NCBI GenBank assembly: GCA_963542545.1
Contig: CAUTWO010000002.1
Coordinates: 103,133-167,132, forward strand
Direction of reading: 5' to 3'
Length of the DNA stretch: 64,000 bases
Source: CALISC01 sp963542545
GTDB taxonomy: Bacteria > Bacillota_I > Bacilli_A > Acholeplasmatales > Acholeplasmataceae
Below the pieces are notes generated by a model, which saw only the letters and a program-made list of their open reading frames with translations, made no database searches and was not told where the DNA came from. Shown here piece after piece: positions 54,953-63,902 of the stretch. Numbering within the stretch: the first letter of the stretch is position 1; every line of letters starts with the position of its first letter. The position numbers were made by a program, and so were the translations under genes.

Positions 54953-56061
54953 TTTTTAACTCTGTCTTGAAAAGACTTTTTTTGTTTTAATTCAAGTTCA
55001 GCTAAACGTTTAAATAGTTCTTTTTGTTCAGAACTTAAACTTGCAGGTGTTTGAACTTTAATTTCAATTAAGTGGTCGCCTTGACGGCCAGATCTTTTTA
55101 CACCTCGGCCAGACAACTTAAGGAAAGCACCTGACTGAATGCCAGCGGGCACTACTAGGTCAATGTTGCCGTGAATGGTTTGAACATTAATATTGGCACC
55201 AAGAGCAGCCTCTGCGAATGTTAAAGTCAAGGTTGTGTAGATATCTAAGTTTTTTCGTTTAAAGAATTTAGACTCAGCTACAATAAACTCAATTAAAAGA
55301 TCGCCTGAGCGTGAATTGAAAGCGCCTTCATTGCCGCTTCCTTTAACCGAAAGCACATCGCCAGTTTCAACACCGCTTGGTACGTTAATCGTAATGGTTT
55401 CTGTTGTCTTAACTCTAGACTGACCTGAACATACCCGACAAGGGTTTGTAACAGTAGTTCCAGTTCCACTACATTTTGCACATACTTTTTCTTCCTGAAT
55501 TTGGCCAAATATGGAGTTTCTGATTTGATAGGTTCTGCCGTGTCCTTGACATTGAGAACAAGTTGTTGGTGCTGACTTGTCAAAACTACCAGTGCCTGCA
55601 CACTCACTGCATTTTTTTTGGCGCTGAATTTTGATTTTAATTTGAGTACCTAGTGCGGCTTCTTCAAAACTTAGCCGATGGGTTGTGTGAATGTCAGAAC
55701 CTGTAGAACCAGTTGACTGCCTACCAGAGCCGCCTCCGGTAAAGGATTGAAAAAAGTCTTTAATATCGCCAAAAAAGTCAGAAAAACCACTAGTAAAACC
55801 TTGGAAACCAGAAAAGTCCTGGCCAGAAAACCCAGACATTGGGTCTTCTGTGCCATATTTATCGTAGTTTTGGCGTTTACTTTGGTCAGAAAGCACTTGA
55901 TAAGCCTCTTGAACTTCTTTAAACTTAGTCTCTGCGTCTTTTTCTTTAGAAATATCTGGATGATATTTCTTGGCTAAAGCGCGGTAGGCTTTTTTTATTT
56001 CTTCGTCACTAGCGGTTTTAGAAACTCCTAAAATCTCGTAGTAATCGCGTTTAGCAGCCAT
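54949..56061 (-). CDS. dnaJ: Chaperone protein DnaJ
   Basis: 370 residues. J domain with HPD (KYHPDIS) and YYEILGVSKTASDEEIKKAYR at 7-27. A G/F-rich stretch (about 75-115) is followed by four zinc-binding CxxCxGxG repeats (CSECAGTG, CSQCQGHG, CAKCSGTG, CRVCSGQS; the last is degenerate at the final Gly). C-terminal substrate-binding domains follow. Stimulates DnaK ATPase. Its ATG overlaps the dnaK stop. Confidence 0.97.
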   Translation of the reverse strand: MAAKRDYYEILGVSKTASDEEIKKAYRALAKKYHPDISKEKDAETKFKEVQEAYQVLSDQSKRQNYDKYGTEDPMSGFSGQDFSGFQGFTSGFSDFFGDIKDFFQSFTGGGSGRQSTGSTGSDIHTTHRLSFEEAALGTQIKIKIQRQKKCSECAGTGSFDKSAPTTCSQCQGHGRTYQIRNSIFGQIQEEKVCAKCSGTGTTVTNPCRVCSGQSRVKTTETITINVPSGVETGDVLSVKGSGNEGAFNSRSGDLLIEFIVAESKFFKRKNLDIYTTLTLTFAEAALGANINVQTIHGNIDLVVPAGIQSGAFLKLSGRGVKRSGRQGDHLIEIKVQTPASLSSEQKELFKRLAELELKQKKSFQDRVKN

Positions 56062-57905
56062 TAGTTCTTGTCGCTAAAAGTAGCTTCCTTTACGTCTTCT
56101 GCTGAGTTTTTGTCGTCTGCTGGTTTTGATTGGTCTGCAGATTGCGCACCTTGTTTTGCTTGGTATGCTTTCATTGCAATTCCTTGTGCTAATTTTTCAA
56201 AGGCTTCTTTTTTCTCTTTGATAACAGCGAAGTTTTCAGTTTTAAGTACGTCTTCAAGGTCTTTTTTGGCAGTCTCTATTTCTGCTTTTTCTTTTTCGTC
56301 TACTTTGTCGCCAAGGTCTTTAATGGCTTTCTCGGTTTGATAAATCATTGAGTCGGATTCATTTTTAAGGTCAATTAACTCTTTTCGTTTACGGTCTGCT
56401 TCTTCGTTTTCTTTAGCCTCGTTAACCATACGCTCGATTTCAGTTTCAGAAAGTCCAGAGCCACCGGTAATTGTAATTGCCTGTTCTTTGTTTGTGCCAA
56501 GGTCTTTGGCTTTAACTGAAACTATACCATTGGCGTCAATGTCAAAAGTAACTTCAATTTGTGGAACGCCACGAGGTGCTGGCGGGATTCCGTCTAGGGC
56601 GAAACTACCAAGTGACTTGTTGTCGTGAACTAGTTTACGTTCACCTTGCAGTACATGGATAAGTACACCTGGTTGGTTGTCTTGAGCAGTTGAGAAAACT
56701 TTTGATTTAGAAGTTGGAATTGTAGTATTTCTTTCAATGATTTTTTCAAATAATCCGCCCAACGTTTCAATTCCCAAAGAAAGCGGAGTTACGTCTAGAA
56801 GTAAAACATCTTTGACGTCGCCGGCTAATACACCACCTTGAATAGCGGCACCCATTGCCACAACTTCATCTGGGTTAACTGACTTGTTTGGTTCTTTGCC
56901 AAGTTCTTTTTTCACCATTTCTTGAACTGCAGGGATACGAGTAGAACCACCTACAAGCAACACTTGGTTAATGTCGGCGCTAGTCATTTTAGCGTCTTGA
57001 AGTGCACGTTTAACAGGTAGTTTAGCGCGTTCTACTAAGTCAGCGGTTAACTCATCAAACTTAGCGCGAGTCAGAGTTTCTTCTAAGTGTACAGGTCCGG
57101 CTTGACCCATAGAAATGAAAGGTAGTGAAATTTGAGTTTGAGTTAAGCCAGATAGGTCTTTTTTGGCTTTTTCTGCGGCGTCTTTTAGGCGTTGTAGCGC
57201 AGAGCGGTCACGTGACAAGTCAACTGCAGTTTCTCGTCTGAACTTTTCAATTAAATAGTCAACAATTTTTTGATCAAAGTCATCGCCACCTAGTTTGTTG
57301 TCACCGGCTGTTGAAACTACTTCAAATGTGCCGTCGGCAAGGTGTAGAATAGATACGTCAAAAGTACCGCCTCCTAAGTCAAATACCAAGACTGTGTGTT
57401 CTTTGTCTTGTTTGTCAAAGCCATAGGCAAGTGCAGCAGCTGTAGGTTCGTTGATAATTCGGCGCACGTTTAGACCAGCGATTTTACCAGCGTCTTTAGT
57501 TGCTTGTCTTTGAGCGTCGTTAAAGTAAGCAGGTACGGTGATAACCGCTTCTGTGACTTCAGCACCAAGGTAAGCCTCTGCAGTCTTTTTTAAAGATTGC
57601 AAGATCATTGCAGAAATTTCTTCTGGTTTGTATTCACCTTTAATAGTTTTGGTTTTAAAGTTAGTTTCACCCATATGTCTCTTAATTGAAGTGACTGTAT
57701 CTGGGTTAGTCATTGCCATTCTTTTAGCAGCCTCTCCGACAATAATTTCAATATTGCCACCATTATTTTTAAATGCTACTACGGAAGGGGTAGTTCTGCC
57801 ACCTTCTGCGTTTTGAATAACTTTTGCTTCACCTGCTTCCATTACAGAAACACATGAGTTTGTTGTACCTAAATCGATACCAATTATTTTATTTGTTTTT
57901 GCCAT
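56061..57905 (-). CDS. dnaK: Chaperone protein DnaK
   Basis: 614 residues, Hsp70. IGIDLGTTNSCVSVME (phosphate 1), VITVPAYFNDAQRQATKDAG, DLGGGTFDVSIL, and LVGGSTRIPAVQEMV are signatures of the ATPase domain. The peptide-binding domain starts near residue 365 (DVLLLDVTPLSLGIETLGG), then a helical lid and a Gln/Lys/Asp tail. Gram-positive type with the shortened ATPase loop. GGAGG precedes ATG 57905. It lies between grpE and dnaJ. Confidence 0.98.
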   Translation of the reverse strand: MAKTNKIIGIDLGTTNSCVSVMEAGEAKVIQNAEGGRTTPSVVAFKNNGGNIEIIVGEAAKRMAMTNPDTVTSIKRHMGETNFKTKTIKGEYKPEEISAMILQSLKKTAEAYLGAEVTEAVITVPAYFNDAQRQATKDAGKIAGLNVRRIINEPTAAALAYGFDKQDKEHTVLVFDLGGGTFDVSILHLADGTFEVVSTAGDNKLGGDDFDQKIVDYLIEKFRRETAVDLSRDRSALQRLKDAAEKAKKDLSGLTQTQISLPFISMGQAGPVHLEETLTRAKFDELTADLVERAKLPVKRALQDAKMTSADINQVLLVGGSTRIPAVQEMVKKELGKEPNKSVNPDEVVAMGAAIQGGVLAGDVKDVLLLDVTPLSLGIETLGGLFEKIIERNTTIPTSKSKVFSTAQDNQPGVLIHVLQGERKLVHDNKSLGSFALDGIPPAPRGVPQIEVTFDIDANGIVSVKAKDLGTNKEQAITITGGSGLSETEIERMVNEAKENEEADRKRKELIDLKNESDSMIYQTEKAIKDLGDKVDEKEKAEIETAKKDLEDVLKTENFAVIKEKKEAFEKLAQGIAMKAYQAKQGAQSADQSKPADDKNSAEDVKEATFSDKN

Positions 57906-57907
57906 AA

Positions 57908-58459
57908 TTAATTTCCTCCTTTTGAAACTTCGACCATGGCAGGTCTAAGTAAACGGTCTTTATACATGTAGCCGTTTTGAATAATTTTAGTAATTGTGTT
58001 TTCAGGTTGTGTGGACTCAACTTTCTCTAATGCTGAGTGCATCATTGGGTCGTATTCATCGCCGATGTTTGGCGTGATTTTAGAGATTCCTTCAGATTCA
58101 AGTAGTGAAAATATTTGGTCTGAAAGCATTTTGAAGCCAACTAAGAAGTTTTTAAGTAGTTCGTTTTCAGTCGGCATTTCAGCGACCGTCCTTAGTTGGT
58201 CAAATGGTTGAATAAGTTTGTCAATTAAATCCATATTGGCGTATTTAAAGACAGTTTCTTGTTCAGTTTTGATGCGTTTTTTATAATTTTCAAATTCAGC
58301 GGCAATCCGCAGCATCTTTGCGTTTGCCTCTGCCAACTCAGCCTCAAGTTCTTTAATGCGTAGAGTTTTTTTGTGCTTGGTTTTAAAATCTTTTGAGTTT
58401 TCAGAACTTGTTTGGCTGTATTCCGGGTTTTCAGGAATATCCTTTTCTTCTTTATTCAT
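57908..58459 (-). CDS. grpE: GrpE nucleotide exchange factor
   Basis: 183 residues. The acidic disordered N-terminus is followed by a long coiled coil (ELEAELAEANAKMLRIAAEFENYKKR), then FLVGFKMLSDQI and the beta-domain with MMHSALEK and IIQNGYMYKDRLLRPAMVEVSKG. Exchanges nucleotide on DnaK. Overlaps hrcA by eight bases. Confidence 0.96.
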   Translation of the reverse strand: MNKEEKDIPENPEYSQTSSENSKDFKTKHKKTLRIKELEAELAEANAKMLRIAAEFENYKKRIKTEQETVFKYANMDLIDKLIQPFDQLRTVAEMPTENELLKNFLVGFKMLSDQIFSLLESEGISKITPNIGDEYDPMMHSALEKVESTQPENTITKIIQNGYMYKDRLLRPAMVEVSKGGN

Positions 58460-59486
58460 CTGTCACCTCCTTTTTAAAAAGATCTAGCAATTTAATTTCA
58501 ATATATTTAAGTAAAGGAATAATCGTGTTGTAGTCAACGGTATCTGGTGCCATCAAGGCTAAGCAAGAAAGTGAGTTTCCAGTGCGGTAAGGCAGGGTAA
58601 AGAGTACTGCTGGGTATTTTTGAATAAACTCAATTTCTTTAGTGAAGCGAATAGCCAGACCTGTGTCTTCATTTATTAGGTTTTTTAAGTTTTTTACAGA
58701 AAGCAGGGATTTAAAGGCATGCATTTCTGAGCTAGTTTGAAAAAATAGATTATCTTGGAAGTTTTCAAAACCGATTAGCGTGTATTTGTCACTGTGGAGA
58801 TTAACTATTTCTTTTCTTAAAACTTTAATTAAAAACCGAATAAACTTGGTTTTCGGGTCATCTGCCAAAACTGGCTGTAGTTGAAAGGCAAGTAAGTCGA
58901 TAACTTCGGTTAGTTCTTTGTTTACCAGGGTCGAAGTCAGGGCATTTAGCCAGTCGGTTAGCACACTTAACTTAAAGTATTTAGGGATGTCAATTTTGTA
59001 GTTGCTAACTCGCCCATTTTCTAAAACTATTAAGAGTACAGCTTGCTGCTCATTTAGAGCAATTAGTTGAATTGATTTGACTTTTTGGGAAATTGTGTAG
59101 CTTTCGTAGGAAACTATGCAAGAGTTTTTAATTGAAGAAAGTAAGGAAGTTAAAGCCTCAACTACGCCGGATTTTGAAAAAATTGCTTTATCGGCGATTT
59201 TATCTACTACTGGAAACAAGTTTTCGCATTCTTTAGAAGGAGTAAGTAAATTTTCAATGTAGTAGCGAAGAGCCTTAGTGCTTGGCACTCGGCCAGATGA
59301 AGTGTGTGTTTTTTCAAGGAAATTTAGATTTTCTAAATTACACATATCTGCTCTAATCGTGGCGGGTGCGTATTTTTTTAGATAAGGAATTTCTTCAGAC
59401 AAGTATTTAGAGCCTTGTGGTTTACCTGTTTTGATGTACTCAGAAACAAGAGCTTTTAAGACTAATTTTTCTCTACCTGTTAGCAT
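58452..59486 (-). CDS. hrcA: Heat-inducible transcription repressor HrcA
   Basis: 344 residues, first gene of the chaperone operon. The N-terminal winged helix (LTGREKLVLKALVSEYIKTGKPQGSKYLSEEIPYLKKYAPATIRADMCNLENLNFLEKTHTSSGRVPSTKALRYYI, split over about residues 2-75) matches HrcA well. The GAF-like and C-terminal domains follow. Binds CIRCE and needs GroEL activity; an autoregulatory CIRCE lies just upstream. AAGGAGG lies nine bases before ATG 59486. Confidence 0.95.
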   Translation of the reverse strand: MLTGREKLVLKALVSEYIKTGKPQGSKYLSEEIPYLKKYAPATIRADMCNLENLNFLEKTHTSSGRVPSTKALRYYIENLLTPSKECENLFPVVDKIADKAIFSKSGVVEALTSLLSSIKNSCIVSYESYTISQKVKSIQLIALNEQQAVLLIVLENGRVSNYKIDIPKYFKLSVLTDWLNALTSTLVNKELTEVIDLLAFQLQPVLADDPKTKFIRFLIKVLRKEIVNLHSDKYTLIGFENFQDNLFFQTSSEMHAFKSLLSVKNLKNLINEDTGLAIRFTKEIEFIQKYPAVLFTLPYRTGNSLSCLALMAPDTVDYNTIIPLLKYIEIKLLDLFKKEVTDE

Positions 59487-59517
59487 ATTTTAATTACCTC
59501 CTTTTTAGTTCGTATAC

Positions 59518-59547
59518 ATTCTAACACAAATAATTTAGCACTGTCAA
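59518..59547 (-). promoter_or_regulatory. Promoter of the hrcA-grpE-dnaK-dnaJ operon
   Basis: The complement reads TTGACA (59547-59542), an 18-base spacer, and TAGAAT (59523-59518), with TG one base before the -10. The -35 lies inside the CIRCE operator. Confidence 0.8.
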
Positions 59548-59561
59548 TAGTTAAGTGCTAA
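59535..59561. promoter_or_regulatory. CIRCE operator (HrcA binding site)
   Basis: TTAGCACTG, nine bases, AAGTGCTAA: matches the CIRCE consensus TTAGCACTC-N9-GAGTGCTAA except at the two innermost positions. It overlaps the -35 of the hrcA promoter. Confidence 0.95.
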
Positions 59562-59598
59562 ATTTTAAAAAATTTTTAAACTTACGATGCTTATAAAT

Positions 59599-59627
59599 AA
59601 AAAACGGCTATATTAAGCCGTTTTTTA
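59599..59627. terminator. Terminator between the large surface-protein gene and hrcA
   Basis: AAAACGGCT, short AT loop, AGCCGTTTT-type stem with flanking A and T runs, bidirectional in form. It follows the stop of the minus-strand surface gene only if that gene is read from the other side, so it may also shield the hrcA promoter from read-through. Confidence 0.8.
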
Positions 59628-59692
59628 TTTAGCAATTATTATTTGAAAGTGCTATTTTAATTTTTAGAATTGTTTTAAATGAGATAAAAAAA

Positions 59693-62600
59693 CTATTTTA
59701 CGCAGACAACAACGCCTAATACGCGGTTAGAAAGATAAGAATCATAAACATAACCATTTTTATAGACATAGAAAGCACCTGGTGCTGAATTATTAATTTG
59801 AGTTCCTAGTGTCCAACAGTTGTAATGAGCATTGTGGTGAAACGGCATATGAACACCTGATTCAACATATTGCGATAAATTTGTTCCACGATAAAACGAA
59901 ATATAACTTCCATTATAATCGCCCATAACTTCTTTAGCATAATCTGTTGATTTTTTTTGTAATTCAGAATACATTTGTTCTTGTATTGCAGGTTTAACAG
60001 AAAACTCATCGTTGTCATTGTAGTTCGGCATATATACTGTTTCACCTATTACTTTGCCGATGTCTAATACTAAAGACTTAAACATAGTTCGTTCAATTTT
60101 AGCATTTTCAGGAGCATCCCAATAAAAAATATTTAATTGAGAGTAATCGATAATTTTTTCAGTAAACCATGTGTTTTGCTTAGGCATCTTAACAAAATAT
60201 ACATCTTCAAATTTGAAATATTTACCATTATACTTTTCGTATTTATTGCCTTCATTATCTTTCCAATAACTACGTGTGAAGTTTAAAGAATAGTCTTTAG
60301 ATTTGGAATTAAATTTAATTTCATGAAGTTCATTGCCAAGGAGTTGAATTCCTTTAGGATTATTAACTAAAGTTTGTGGATACTTACCAATTTTTCTGGT
60401 GAGTTTACTAATATAAATGGTTACTTTGTGTGATTTGTAAACTACATGGTTTTCAATCTCTATTTTAGTTGCTTCTTTGCCATCTAACTCTATTTTTCTA
60501 ATACTTAGTCCATCTTTTACAAATTCACTTTCGTCAATTGTGCCAATTTTGGCACCATGCTTGATTGTTCTTGCGGCAATCGAACTAGAGTGTCCTTTAA
60601 CTTCGAATGTAACTTGTTGTGTTCGTCTAAGTATATTGACAGTTACTTTATTTTGATTATTATCTGCGTTTATTGTTAGGTTTTTAGGAGAAACTTCTGG
60701 TTCTTTATAGATAGAACTATCTGGGTTTGCGTAAAATGCTGTGTGATTAGATGCTATTTTTGCTGTTTTCTTCTCGTGGCTTACATTAAAACTTCCGTCT
60801 GCATTTTCTTTCTTGATAGTGTAAATGATTTCTCGGTCCATATAGTCGGTTTTTGCATAAATTTCTAAATTAGTAGTTGCTTTGTCGACGACAAACTCGT
60901 TTTGAGTTTCCCCGTTTGCAGACAGTGCCCAACCTGCGAAATTATGTGTGTTTTTTAAAGTATATGTGGGTAATACAACGCTTCTTGTTTTTTTAACTTT
61001 TAGAGTTTCGTAACTGAAAGTTGCAATACCGTCTGTTTTCTTAAACTTAACTTCAACTTCTTTTAATTTATAGTACTGACAAACTTCAACTGAATTATCA
61101 CCAGCATTTAGTTGGGCGTTTAGTTTATTTCCAGGATGACTTGTGTGTTTTTCATAAAGTTGATGGTCAAGTCCTAAGTACTCTTGGTAAGTAGCACCAT
61201 CTTCTACTTTTTGGTCAGTTTTTATTTCTTCAATTCTTTCGTATTGATCGTTTAAAATGCTGTCTTTACCTGTTTTTTCAAGATAATGTACTACTTTATA
61301 AGTGACATTATTTATAGTTTCTTCAAAGTAAGCAACTAGGGTGATGTTTTTAGTAATTTGTGAGTTGTCAAAATCAAATGCGCTGACTTCTTTGTAAAAA
61401 TTTCCCATTTCGTCTTTTAACTGCCAATGCTTGAAAGTGTAGGTGCGACCTGCATTTGCAAGAGAAGGCGCAAACTCTGGTTTTTTAACCTTTCCTTGAT
61501 AAGAAATAGTTTGCGTAGGTTCGCTAGACTCATTTGCCCCTGCAAAGTGATTTTGGTAGTTAACTTCAAAGTTAACTTTGTATTTCTTTCTGGCATATCT
61601 GATTTCAAAAACAGTAGAGCCGTCAGCTTCTACTTTTTTGGTTTCAGAAAAATCTGCAACTTCAAAGTGCTCATCGTAACTTTTGTCTCTGTTTTCTTTG
61701 GTAACGGTGACTGACTTGCCGACTTGTTCTGTGAATTTTCTTTCTTCAATTCGCTCGTCAATTTGATTTAGAATACCTTGGAAAATATGCTTAACAGTAT
61801 AGACTGCTGTGTCTTTTTTCTCTTCAAAATAAGCAACTAATGTTAAGTTTTTAGTGATTTTGGTGTTGAAATCAAACTCACTAACTTCTTTGTAAACATT
61901 GCCCATCTCGTCTTTAAGTTGCCAATGTTTAAAGGTGTATGTGTATCCTGGTTTTGTGATAGCAGGGTTTGCTGGTCTGGTTAACTTACCTTCATAGGGA
62001 ACAGTTTGTTCAGGAGTAGAAGATGAATTGACATCTTTAAAGTGATTGCCATTGTAGTTAACTTCGAAGTTAACTTTATAGCGATTGCGGGTGTATTTTA
62101 GTTCAAATACAGTAGTGCCGTCTTTATTGATTTTTTTATTAGTTATGGTGCCATCAGCCAATTTAAAACCAGTAGGTGCATTAGTTTGAGTTGGGCTCAA
62201 CTGAACTTCTTGCCCTGTAGTTTGGTTTTCAACAACTTCTTCTTTAGATTTATCTTCAATGAAGTTGCCAGCCTGGTCAACAGACTCATAGTATCTCTTG
62301 ATTGTGTATTTAGAAGTAGGCGGTATTCTTTTTCGCATCACTGCTTCTAACGTGATGTCTTCGGTAATTGCAGTATTGAAATTAAATCTGGTTCTAGTAC
62401 CAGTAATTGGGTCTACTAAATTCCAGTGGTCTAGTTCCCAAAGATTGCCATGTTCATCTAGTCTAGAGACAAGTGATGGAATTAAGTAGTTACTCTCTAA
62501 TTTCTGTCCGTGCGCGCGTTTAGTTGAAAATAACTGGTTTGCGCCACTTGGTGTAATAAAGTTTACAGTGTGATACTTAACAGGTTTTTCGGGTTGTGGT

Positions 62601-63790
62601 TGATTTTGTTTTATAGACTTTAAGTAAAGCACTGTGTGAGTATTTGCAAGTTCTTTAGTGAAGTCTACTTTTTTAGTTAAAGCACTGTCCTTATACCAAC
62701 CAGCGTAGGCATAGCCTTCTTTTTGATAAATATGTTCTTTAAGTGGAGTTCCTTTTTTAACAATATCAAAGATAACTCTTTGAGCGCCATCAAAATAAGA
62801 AACTGCTACAAGACCTTGTTTATCTAGTTCTGGACCCATCTTATCGGTATCCGTAGTAATGTCATATCTAGCAATCAGTCTTAGTTCTGATTTTACCCAC
62901 TTTGGAATTTGAACTTCTTCACCTGGTTTTAAGTCTACACGATTACCGGTTGGGTCAATGTAGTACCAACCAAGGAACTTAGAAATATAGAAAGGTGCAG
63001 TATTGAACTTAATGTTTATTCCTTGTTTAGCAGGATTATATGCCGTAAACTTACCTACTGACTTTTCAATATAGTCAAAAACTTGAGTTTTTTGTGCTTG
63101 ATTTTTGAAAATACCAGGTAGTAAGAAATCGTAAACTAATGACAAGTGTGTATCATTATTGACCAAAAACGCACGGCCACGCGCATTTTCTTTAACAAAA
63201 ACTTCTTCCTTATTAACAGTTTGCCCAGTAGTTAAACCTTTTTCATTAAACGGAATAAAGCTTTTTATTTTAAGCAATTCTTCGTAAATATGTTTGTATT
63301 CCGTTTTTAATTTTGAATATGGCAGGATAATTGATTTACTAGGCGCTTGTCCATCATTTGGTTCTGGGAAAAATACACGCAAAAAATTTGAGTAGTCTAC
63401 TATTACATCGTGTTCTCTTTTAATTCCAAACCAGTTTTTAGTGTAAATTGTAAAAACTTCAGAGTTGTATTCACGGTCTGAAAAATCTAGGGCTAAGTAT
63501 TTATTAGGTTTGGCTTTAATATCAGTAATTTTGCCCATTCTGCTAGTTTCAAACCATTCTTGTTTTACAGAAATAAATGTAGACTTGGTGACATCTATAG
63601 TTTCTGGCACCACAAAGCGTAGTTTATTTTTACCGGCTTTTACTCCGTCGTGTTGAGAAAAACCACTTGATTTAGAGAAATAAACTGTTGGGTGCATAAA
63701 CAAAAATAAAGTAAATAAAGTAATTAAAAATAATGTAAGCAATAATATTGCAGAAATTAGGTATCCGTGTCTTTTTTTATTTGTTTGCAT
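59693..63790 (-). CDS. Very large anchored surface protein with repeats and variable tip (copy 3)
   Basis: 1365 residues. An N-terminal membrane anchor covers about 9-32 (LISAILLLTLFLITLFTLFLFM). It is followed by a unique region to about 330, then several Listeria-Bacteroides/MucBP-like repeats; two nearly identical units (YKVNFEVNY...TYTFKHWQLKDEMGN...AYFEE) lie at 61821-62080 and 61319-61582. From about residue 830 it parallels copy 1 throughout (YKVVHYLEKTGKDSILNDQYERIEEIKT...), ending in the DUF6273-like domain and tip CWTLGT...VLGVVVC. AAAGGAG precedes ATG 63790, and a TATAAT -10 (complement of 63846-63851) lies upstream. The frame is intact. No lipobox or sortase signal; probably tethered by its N-terminal helix. 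Ligand unknown. Confidence 0.82.
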   Translation of the reverse strand: MQTNKKRHGYLISAILLLTLFLITLFTLFLFMHPTVYFSKSSGFSQHDGVKAGKNKLRFVVPETIDVTKSTFISVKQEWFETSRMGKITDIKAKPNKYLALDFSDREYNSEVFTIYTKNWFGIKREHDVIVDYSNFLRVFFPEPNDGQAPSKSIILPYSKLKTEYKHIYEELLKIKSFIPFNEKGLTTGQTVNKEEVFVKENARGRAFLVNNDTHLSLVYDFLLPGIFKNQAQKTQVFDYIEKSVGKFTAYNPAKQGINIKFNTAPFYISKFLGWYYIDPTGNRVDLKPGEEVQIPKWVKSELRLIARYDITTDTDKMGPELDKQGLVAVSYFDGAQRVIFDIVKKGTPLKEHIYQKEGYAYAGWYKDSALTKKVDFTKELANTHTVLYLKSIKQNQPQPEKPVKYHTVNFITPSGANQLFSTKRAHGQKLESNYLIPSLVSRLDEHGNLWELDHWNLVDPITGTRTRFNFNTAITEDITLEAVMRKRIPPTSKYTIKRYYESVDQAGNFIEDKSKEEVVENQTTGQEVQLSPTQTNAPTGFKLADGTITNKKINKDGTTVFELKYTRNRYKVNFEVNYNGNHFKDVNSSSTPEQTVPYEGKLTRPANPAITKPGYTYTFKHWQLKDEMGNVYKEVSEFDFNTKITKNLTLVAYFEEKKDTAVYTVKHIFQGILNQIDERIEERKFTEQVGKSVTVTKENRDKSYDEHFEVADFSETKKVEADGSTVFEIRYARKKYKVNFEVNYQNHFAGANESSEPTQTISYQGKVKKPEFAPSLANAGRTYTFKHWQLKDEMGNFYKEVSAFDFDNSQITKNITLVAYFEETINNVTYKVVHYLEKTGKDSILNDQYERIEEIKTDQKVEDGATYQEYLGLDHQLYEKHTSHPGNKLNAQLNAGDNSVEVCQYYKLKEVEVKFKKTDGIATFSYETLKVKKTRSVVLPTYTLKNTHNFAGWALSANGETQNEFVVDKATTNLEIYAKTDYMDREIIYTIKKENADGSFNVSHEKKTAKIASNHTAFYANPDSSIYKEPEVSPKNLTINADNNQNKVTVNILRRTQQVTFEVKGHSSSIAARTIKHGAKIGTIDESEFVKDGLSIRKIELDGKEATKIEIENHVVYKSHKVTIYISKLTRKIGKYPQTLVNNPKGIQLLGNELHEIKFNSKSKDYSLNFTRSYWKDNEGNKYEKYNGKYFKFEDVYFVKMPKQNTWFTEKIIDYSQLNIFYWDAPENAKIERTMFKSLVLDIGKVIGETVYMPNYNDNDEFSVKPAIQEQMYSELQKKSTDYAKEVMGDYNGSYISFYRGTNLSQYVESGVHMPFHHNAHYNCWTLGTQINNSAPGAFYVYKNGYVYDSYLSNRVLGVVVCVK
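59696..59848 (-). other. Candidate hypervariable tip-coding segment, copy 3
   Basis: It codes for the last 51 residues of copy 3. Keeps W.LGT, S.P.A and VLGVVVC, but differs from the other copies at nearly all positions between. Most of the differing codons end in T or C (AAT AAT, GGT GCT TTC TAT GTC TAT, TAT GTT TAT GAT TCT TAT CTT TCT AAC CGC). It is less GC-rich than the other two tips. Confidence 0.4.
61319..62080 (-). repeat. Two tandem ~260-base repeat units within copy 3
   Basis: Unit A (61821-62080) and unit B (61319-61582) both run from YKVNFEVNY to AYFEE and are similar at DNA level (for example GTTAACTTT.TAT..CG/TT starts and the shared TGCCAATG..T.AAAGGTGTA/AGTGTA block). They are separated by a MucBP-like linker. 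Likely a within-gene duplication. Confidence 0.7.
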
Positions 63791-63845
63791 TTTGTATAAA
63801 ACTCCTTTTCGTATTTAAAATCAGTTATGTTGCTACTTCAATTCA

Positions 63846-63851
63846 ATTATA
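63846..63851 (-). promoter_or_regulatory. -10 box of the large surface-protein gene
   Basis: The complement reads TATAAT about 55 bases before the ATG; the -35 is weak (TTATTT at 17-base spacing). Confidence 0.45.
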
Positions 63852-63902
63852 ATAAATTTAAAATTACGAAATAAAAATCAAGTTTAGTAGTTTTTTGACA
63901 AT

